Shown piece by piece: positions 51,494 through 58,978 of a DNA stretch of 58,978 nt. The stretch is taken from contig JAYMTL010000124.1 in NCBI GenBank assembly GCA_036897445.1, forward strand, positions 1 to 58,978. Reading direction: 5' to 3'. The DNA comes from Pelargonium tetragonum. Taxonomy: Eukaryota > Streptophyta > Magnoliopsida > Geraniales > Geraniaceae. Numbering within the stretch: position 1 is the first letter of the stretch; each line of letters opens with the position of its first letter. The notes beneath the pieces were generated by a model. The model made no database searches and was not told the DNA's origin. It was given only the letters and a program-made list of their open reading frames with translations. The position numbers were made by a program, and so were the translations under genes.

Positions 51494-54400
51494 AAATAAA
51501 ACTTAGAAAGAGTAGCTATCTTATGAGTGTACTTGCAAGGAAGATTTATAGGTAATCAAAAGCAAGAGTTCCTAACAAACTAGGAAAAGCCCTAACATTC
51601 TAATTTGTCAAAGAAAGGAAATGAACACAAGGGTTTCCTATAATGCTTGTTTTAGTATCCGGGGATTTTAGAAGAAAGCCCGGGGAGACACCTTAATTGT
51701 TGTTCCTGTTTTTTTTTTACATTCTTATTAAATCCAAAGGGGGTAAAGGAACTCAATTACTCTGCTTCCAGGTTTATGGTTGTCGAAAAGTAAAGGCATT
51801 AGGAAATAGAAAAAACTCAAAGAGAAGGTTTGTTTCCAATTACTATTCATGTCTTGACACTTTATAACACCCAACTACTGACATCTTTATTTCTATTGAG
51901 CTATCTGTATCTTCTTAGTTGTAGGAGCTTTATTACTTGTTAGGAGGAGCTAAACTTGTACCTGGATTTGTATTCTTGGTCTTATGGGCTTATTCTTGAC
52001 TTACTTGCTTTCTTAATTACCCCTCCTACTTCAGTACTTTTTGGTTAAGATCGTTAATAAATTCTCTCTTTTTCTTGTAAAACCCCTTTTATTTACTAAA
52101 TGACTTTAAATCTTTATAATTTCTTTAAACTCCCAAGATTACCTTGCTATCCGAAAAAGGGAAACTTCTACAAACAAAGGAACACAAAAAGACTCTCAAA
52201 AAAAAACTTAGGACAAAAAACTATATTCATTACAAAAAGACTCCTACCCAAGGATAAATATTCCGGACTAAAAGCTGCTCCTTGACTGTAATCTCGGGCT
52301 TAAACAAGTTTAGTTCATTACAAATTTCGGAGGTTCCCTGTATCCTTTAGGGGCAACCCGTCTTTTTCGATATTAAAAAAACTAGCTCTAGTAGAATACT
52401 TTGTGGACAAGATTTGTACAGCGCATAACGAGTAATCCTTTAATGGCTTTCCTGCTATTATGTTAAAAACCTAACTTTTTATAAGTAAAAAGAATGCTCT
52501 AGAATCTACGTTTAAATCCCCAAATGTACAAACCTTGCGAGGTTCCAAGAACACGTGTTGCTGGAGTTTGCTAATATATATATCGAGAGCTTCTGGAAAA
52601 AAGCTAAGATACTCAAGTTTAGCTTATATAAGGATAAATTTTGAGTATATGTTCAAGTCATTTTACCTTTCTTGGAATAACCCGCATTCAACTTTAAAAG
52701 AAACCTATTGGCTTGCAAAAACTCATTTAACAGCACCCTTCTTTAAATTTCTTTATACGCTCTCTATCTAATCCGAAAGTAAAGAAGCCCCGCTTTTTTG
52801 AGAAAGTACGAGAATACCTGAGTAAAGATCTATGTATGCCGTTTAATAGCAAAAACCGAGCCTACCTAAAAGGAATATCCTGAAAACGGGAATTTGTATA
52901 TAATAAAAAAAAGAGTCTTTTACGCCAGCCAGTCTAAGCTCTGTAGTAAACTTTACGGGATCCTAATATAAATAAAAGGAATTTTTCCTTTTCTTAACTA
53001 GCCAAGGATTCCTGATGCTGTACAGAGACCTGCGCAAAGTGGGATTTCTTATTAAGCAGTGGATTTGACAATACCAGGTTGTTAAGGAGTTTTGAAAGTC
53101 AAAATTATTCTTATTGGAAATCCATATTTAGGACTCTAAGCGGAAAATTCCTCTAGAATTTTTTTTGTAATATTGCTTTTTACTGTGCAACGCAGTCAAC
53201 AGTTCCGGGTCCCTTAAGCAGGATTAAGATCTAGTTTTAATAAGGGCTGCTGCTTAAGAGCTGTTTCTTAAGTACTTTGAGAAGTCTAAGTGCCAGTTAG
53301 TAGTAAAGGCCCCTTTTTGACTCTAGTATAGAATCCAGAAATTCATAAAGACATGAGCACTACCTACTAGGTTTCCTTCGTTTGTAAAGAAAAATCCTTT
53401 GGAGACTCCCCGTTATATAAATTACTCTTTTACTTGCTCTGATCTGAGTAGTTAAACTTCTTAAAAAGATATCGATGCTGTAAAGCTCAAACTCGCGATA
53501 AAGCATAGGAAGAGTAGAATTAAAGAATTCTGTAAAGGCTATCCATTTTCATTTTATTAGTCAATTTAGGGTTACTAACTCTTGTTTTATGCTTAACATA
53601 TATTACTCAGCTGGTTTAGTTGCCCTAATAAGGGTCTCTTCGATTACTACTTGGATAGGGTACTTCGCTTTGAAATAAGTATAAGAATGCTCATAATAGC
53701 TAGTTAGGAACTCCTTTAGAATACAGAAGCCGTTAATAAAAAAGGGTTTAGGCGCTGGGTTTCTTAGAGGGGTTCCTGTCAAAAAAAAGAGAATTCTTAA
53801 TTGTAAGAGCAAAACAAACCCATTTCTCTCAGGGCATAGGCTTGCAGTTTTTATAAATTTATCTCACTAACAAACCCCAGGTAAAGCAGGACTGTGAGTC
53901 TTATGGACTGTATATTCAGTTCCTTATATATTCATCTATAGTAGAGGGAGATTGCAAGTATTCCTTTCATGTACTGAACATTACTCGTTAAGGGATTTCA
54001 CCTTAGCAAAGCCTTATAAATTCCTGTTTCAATTCATTGCGGAGGACACCCCAGTTTCGCTTTCCTTTTTGACTATTCTAACTAATAAACCAACCAAAAG
54101 GGGTTTTAAAGGACGACTATCTGGTAAATACCTTTTCCTGTAAGCACGCCAAGCCTCGCTTTTGGAGATAGATAACTTTTGAGCTGAACTAGTATTTTGC
54201 ACAGTAGGAGTATACCACATAAGATTTTTTAAGGGGGCCTTTTTTATTAATACTTCATTTTCTTTCCAGATCTTGATTTATATCGGCGGGTATGTCCTCT
54301 TGGTTGTGTTAACACAAATGTTTTGTAAGTATGATGTTATTTAAAGAGTTGTATCAATATATCCCAAGCACTGGTTCTGGTTAGAGAAATTTCTTAACGG

Positions 54401-55250
54401 TAATGTAAATACAGGAGCATCTAAAGAGTAGTTAGTTCTGAAGTTTCTTTCCTTTATTTTAACGCATACAAGTTTCTAGTTTATAAACATATCGTTGTTA
54501 TGTAATATGAGTAGATTTTCTTTAGAGTTCTTTCCAATTTGTATTATACTGAATATAGGAGAAGCTCCGAAAGAAATCCAGTAAGCCCTTGTTAATTTAA
54601 TAAGGAAGTATCTATCTATCCATTTGGATTTGGTTAGAGAGAGGTTATAATCGCCTCACAGGAAGACTTTTCCTAAAGAATTCAATTCTATTTTCGTACA
54701 TAATAAGAACTCCGTTTTGAATCCTACTAAAACCTATTTAAGGTTAAGCCACTTTCCCTTTGATTATATATTGTAGTAAGGTATACAACTACTAGTCGGC
54801 TTGAACTGTTGACCTGGAAATAGTTAGAGCTTTGCTTTATATATAGCGGTAAAAGGAGAGTGTCGGGGTTTTGCTTACGTAGCAATACAATAGAATGAGG
54901 AGCAAATATAGAGAAGATCAGAACAAAAACTGGCAGGAAAGGCCGGGATATTTCATAAAGGAGTTTTTACGGAAAGGTATTTGAGTAGGAAACTTAGTTC
55001 ATTTAATAAAGCTGAGTTCTCCCCTGCCAAGCAAAGATGCAAAATCTCGGATAGACCTTATTAAAAAAACCTGATAGGAAGAATAAGGGACTTCCGCTAG
55101 TGTAACTAAAGACTTAGAGGTATAATAATTAGAAGTAACCAAAGACTGTAACCAGGTTACATCTGCCCGAGCCAAAAGAGCTATATATCGAGGAAATCCC
55201 GGTGTCAGTTAAATTGCAACCTCAAAAATCCTAAACTGAAGCTCTAATAA

Positions 55251-55280
55251 AAGGCTTTTCTAATATATTAGAAAAGTCTT
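55251..55280. repeat. 30-bp near-perfect palindrome
   Basis: The inner 22 bases are a perfect palindrome with 11-bp arms (CTTTTCTAATA and its reverse complement). It extends by one G/T position and then AAG/CTT to 15-bp arms. As RNA the G-U pair would keep the stem whole. It lies in gene-free DNA. The A/T-rich centre and A-tract/T-tract flanks suit a cruciform or a processing hairpin, but no neighbouring gene supports a role. Confidence 0.95.
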
Positions 55281-58200
55281 AGCGAAATTCAGCAAACTTA
55301 TAAACTTGGTGCCAGCGCTGTAGAACTCTAATCCCGTAAATATTCCGTAGGTGCACACCCTTTATACATATACATAAATAATGAGTCTTAAAGTTATATC
55401 TTAAAGTAAAGTAATGTATAGTAAGAATTTTTTTTACTTATTTTCATTTCGCTTACTTGAGCCTAATTATATAATTATATAAAGAAAGAGTATTGGTGGT
55501 TTTTGTAACTAAGTCCTCTGCCTGTAGAAAAGGGATTTCTAAGTAATTAAAGAACCGACGACTATTCAACAAGGTTTGCACTCAACACTTTGAAGTTTTT
55601 TTCTATTAAAAACTTGAGGAAATACTCTAGTAAATGAAAATACATTACATTAGGTATAAAAGCTTAAATTATACTCTAAAGAAAATCTCGAGATCCTCCT
55701 CTCCTCTATAGAATAGAAAACCTGTTTAGGAAACAGGACTAGATATCAAAGTAAAAGTAAACTTAGAATGCAAAAAATACCGAGCTCCCTGTAGGACTCT
55801 TGTGCCTTAAACTAACCCCCAGTTTTACGCAAACAAAAGGAATTAGGAAAAGACGTAATCCCTCCGCGGTTTCCGGGAAAGATTTTCTAAGGGTATGCTG
55901 AAAAAGGAAATAGGAAGTAGGGCTCCAATAAGGAAGCCTCCTATGTATGAGTATTGGCTTACCTGTTTTGTCTCTCTAGAAAACTAAAATAAGGAAAGCT
56001 TTTACCCCTTATTCAATTTCAAATTACAGATAACAGATAATGGAATACAGATTAAATAGAATATATTATCTAGGATTGCGAAAACGCCTCTAACCGTAAA
56101 ATCTTTAAAAACCTTTCTTAAACCAAGGAATTTCTTAAGAAGGCTTCTTTTCTTTGTTTTAGAATTCCTGAAGATTACCAGGATTCCCTAGAAAATGAAG
56201 CATAAGCAATAATTACGGGCCCTATTCATTAACAAATTCCTTTTCTTTCTAGTTGGAGTGGGTCTAGGTTGAGATGAGAAGTGGGAGGGACATATCAAAT
56301 ACATAAAAGCAGAGAGCTGGGAACTAGAACCTAGTCTTGAATCCCTTAAAAACCTTAAAAGAATTTGAATTTCTTTTGTTCTCTATTTACTATCCCTGAC
56401 TAGAACTAGGATTTTTAGAGTCTTTTCTTTTAAAGAAACTAGGAAAGATACGCATTTCATAAGGAGCCCCTCTACCTACGAGAATCAAATAAAAGACATT
56501 TTGAACCTTCGCAATCCGGAGCTACTTACCAATTTGAACATCTAACTTTAATGATTTACCCTTTTCCTGGGAATAGCTTTTTAAGGCCCGCTCTTTTCCA
56601 AATTTACTGGGTTCTGTCTTGAGAGGATCCCCTGAAAAGAAAGCTAATAATAGAATCACTACTTGTCAAAAGCTTTAGGACATAACATTTTTTTGATTTA
56701 CTTTGAGAACTAGGGTTCCCTCATAAGGAGAGTCCAAATAGTGGGCTACTCAAAGCATATCTTTATACCAGGAACCTGAGAAAAGTTTTCTCTTACTTAT
56801 AAAACGGAACTTTTTCTTATCAGATTAGGGCTATAGCTAAATATCTTACAAAGCAGCATAGCTCAAGTGAGAGTCATAAAACTACACAGTATAAAACCTC
56901 TCTAATCTAAAACTTCTTATTAAAAGGAACCCCTATTAGTATAGTAATAGAAACAACGGCAACCTGGAAGGGAAAACTTCACAGAATAACAAAGAGCAAA
57001 AGTCAATCTAAATCTAACATAGAGTATAAGATAAGACACCTTTAGATACACCTTTTTCGGAAGGAAAGTTAACGCATAATTTTATCTTCTTTTCCTGTAC
57101 CTAAGAGCTTCCCATGTTTGGAACTAAATTCCCAATTCTTTTATTACCGAATTCTGCTTTACTGGAAAACCCTTTTACTATGACCAATTTTAAGGGAAGG
57201 AAGGATCTAGTTCACAGTTGGATTGCTTGAGAGAAAAAAATCTTTAGTAAGTACCTTTTTAGGCCCGTTCTTGGCATTCTATCCCTAAAATCGCGTGTTT
57301 TATTGCTTCATATCCAGTAGATTTTGTATCCAGGTAACCCCTGTTTAGAAGGCGTATTGCTTTTTAGTCATTCTTCTCATCTCAATAGAAGCACTAGTGT
57401 ACTTGGTTTATCAAAAGTACTAGAATTTCTATCTACAGCTATCGCTTACTTAAGTGGCGGGTATTTCAATTAAAATCTAATTACACTAGGAATCCTCGCA
57501 GAAAAGTACCGTACCAAGACAATATTTTCATTGGGAAGAGGTTTGATATTATTACAGAAAAAAAAAGCTAGCAATAAGTTTGACTTGATTTTAAACTAAG
57601 GAAAATCCCGGGAGAATTCCCTTTATTAGCCAAATAACGAAGATTTTGTAGTAGCTTAAGCCCTGAAGATACCTTAGAATTTCCTGGATTAGGCAAAGGT
57701 ATAGTTATAAAAGTTGAAGTAAAAGTTTCGAGCAAGCGGTAAAAAACCCCTATCCCAAAACTTATCAGTTGTCGTAGAAAGAGCTATGTAGATAAACTTT
57801 CTTTTGGCAAAAAGTCATTTTTAACTAAGTTAGGTTAGACAATTTTTGACTTATGCTAGGCTTTAATCATCGGAGAGCTCCTAATTCTTTATATACTGCT
57901 ATAAATAAAACCTCCGTTACTGAAATATAAGTAAAGATTAATAAGTTCTATACTTTTCCTTACTTAAATGAAGTGGGGCAATACTCCTTTTACTTTAAAA
58001 GAGGACACCCTTTTGCACCAGGATTGCTGGAGTAGCTTTTTTCTAGGGTACCTTTGATTGAACGGAAAAAGTCTAAAATATATAGATAATGAAGGATAAA
58101 GCTTTAGAGCTAAATAATTAGAAATTCGGGAATAGGAAAACCCAGAAGAGAAGAGTTCGGTAGAACTTGACGAAATCTTGCTTTTTGCTGGAAAAAGGAT

Positions 58201-58978
58201 TTTATATACAATCTGCTTAAATAGAGGAATTACTTATACCATCAGTCTTTTTAGGGATTTACTTGCTCTTAACTCTTTGTATCCTTTAATAGTTTTACAG
58301 AAAAGGCATAACGCGGACCAACTTCGAATTCTAAGTGGTGTGTAGGTTCAAAACTAGGGTAAGGCTCGTAATATAGATTAACTTGGAGCCCACTATCTTT
58401 GCTCTTATAGGAGAATTCCTTTCAAGAAGCACAAACTAGATGTAAGAATTGCTTTTTTATAAAGTTTAACTTAAGCTAATTCGACTTGATTAATTGAATT
58501 ACCTTTCTTCATTCCTTGCCCTACTGCAATCCCTACTACTTCTCAAGCGCCTTAGAGAGGGTCTCGGCTTAATGAGCAAGAAGGCCTCATTGATTTAATA
58601 ACTACTCTATTTAATTAAGTGATTCCTGTACTGGAGTCCGGTATATATATTTCAAAGTTTCCGTAGTAACCTTCATCCAGACATTGGTGAAGACATAAAA
58701 AAGAAGGAGAGCTCCTACTAAGTTAGAGGGGGTCCTAGTACCTTTTCTTAGATCAGTAAATTTTTCTGTGGGGAAACTTCTAAGTAAAGGGATGGGAATA
58801 AGTAGAAAAGAGCTTGCATTATATATCCTGCTTAAATTGAAACTACCCGTAGCCTAAAAAACCCCTGGATGAGTTGTAGTTAATGACAAAAGATATTACA
58901 GTTTCGTGGATATCCCGCGCCCCTTCTATCAAACAATTCCATAACCTTTGTGTAAATTGTAAATGGAAACACTAGAAA

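Larger units (their letters stand above)
48003..58978. other. gene-free AT-rich spacer, last segment
   Basis: No gene or RNA is recognised to the end of the window. Frames of 60-78 codons at 48124, 48457, 52100 and 52535 have biased, lysine- or serine-rich translations without a family signature. Structures seen are a pyrimidine-rich stretch at about 49330-49600, GGGGCCCC at 49707-49714, GGGATCCC at 51486-51493 and a 30-bp near-perfect palindrome at 55251-55280. Confidence 0.7.

Noticed and set aside
53952-54220. Opposed overlapping frames of 63 codons on both strands
   Set aside because: Mutual shadows of one stop-poor stretch, with no family signature in either.
55300-55330. GGTGCCAGCGCTGTAGAAC, reminiscent of the small-subunit rRNA 530 loop
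   Set aside because: Only the first nine bases match and no other rRNA signature lies nearby.
1-58978. CRISPR array, rRNA genes, group II intron domain V, insertion sequences
   Set aside because: I looked for regularly spaced repeats, conserved rRNA signatures, domain V consensus and terminal inverted repeats with a transposase frame, and found none.

Overview
This 58,978-base window is almost empty of genes. It is AT-rich (roughly one third G+C by eye). The longest open frames on either strand are about 100 codons. I estimate a stop chance near 0.075 per codon, so a random sequence of this size and composition should give a longest frame of about that length. No frame shows a family I recognise, and none sits in an operon-like arrangement. 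I therefore annotate no protein-coding gene.

The one secure gene is a complete tRNA-Cys(GCA) at 31929-32000 on the minus strand. It is of bacterial/organellar type, with no encoded CCA in the 72 nt, intact arms and U73. A second, degraded tRNA-like element (38492-38574, minus strand) may be a class II tRNA remnant.

The tRNA, the lack of obvious CpG shortage and the near absence of coding sequence suggest organellar DNA with hugely expanded spacers. Candidates are an inflated algal plastid or mitochondrial genome, or a gene-empty chromosome of a multichromosomal plant mitochondrion. Low G+C argues against typical angiosperm mitochondria. The organism cannot be fixed from this window.

Layout: 1-31928 is spacer with scattered short repeats. 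31929-32000 is trnC. 32001-38491 is spacer with an A-rich island, an inverted repeat next to a 15-bp tandem repeat, and a perfect 26-bp palindrome. 38492-38574 is the tRNA-like element. 38575-58978 is spacer with more hairpins and a 30-bp near-perfect palindrome.

The most striking pattern covers the whole window. Tiny G/C-cored palindromes recur far more often than base composition predicts. They have a purine run (AAGGG), a 2-4 base centre and a complementary pyrimidine run (CCCTT). GGGATCCC alone occurs at least six times where about 0.2 are expected. This dispersed mini-palindrome family is the best candidate for something undescribed here. It recalls the GC clusters and short palindromic repeats of bloated organelle genomes.
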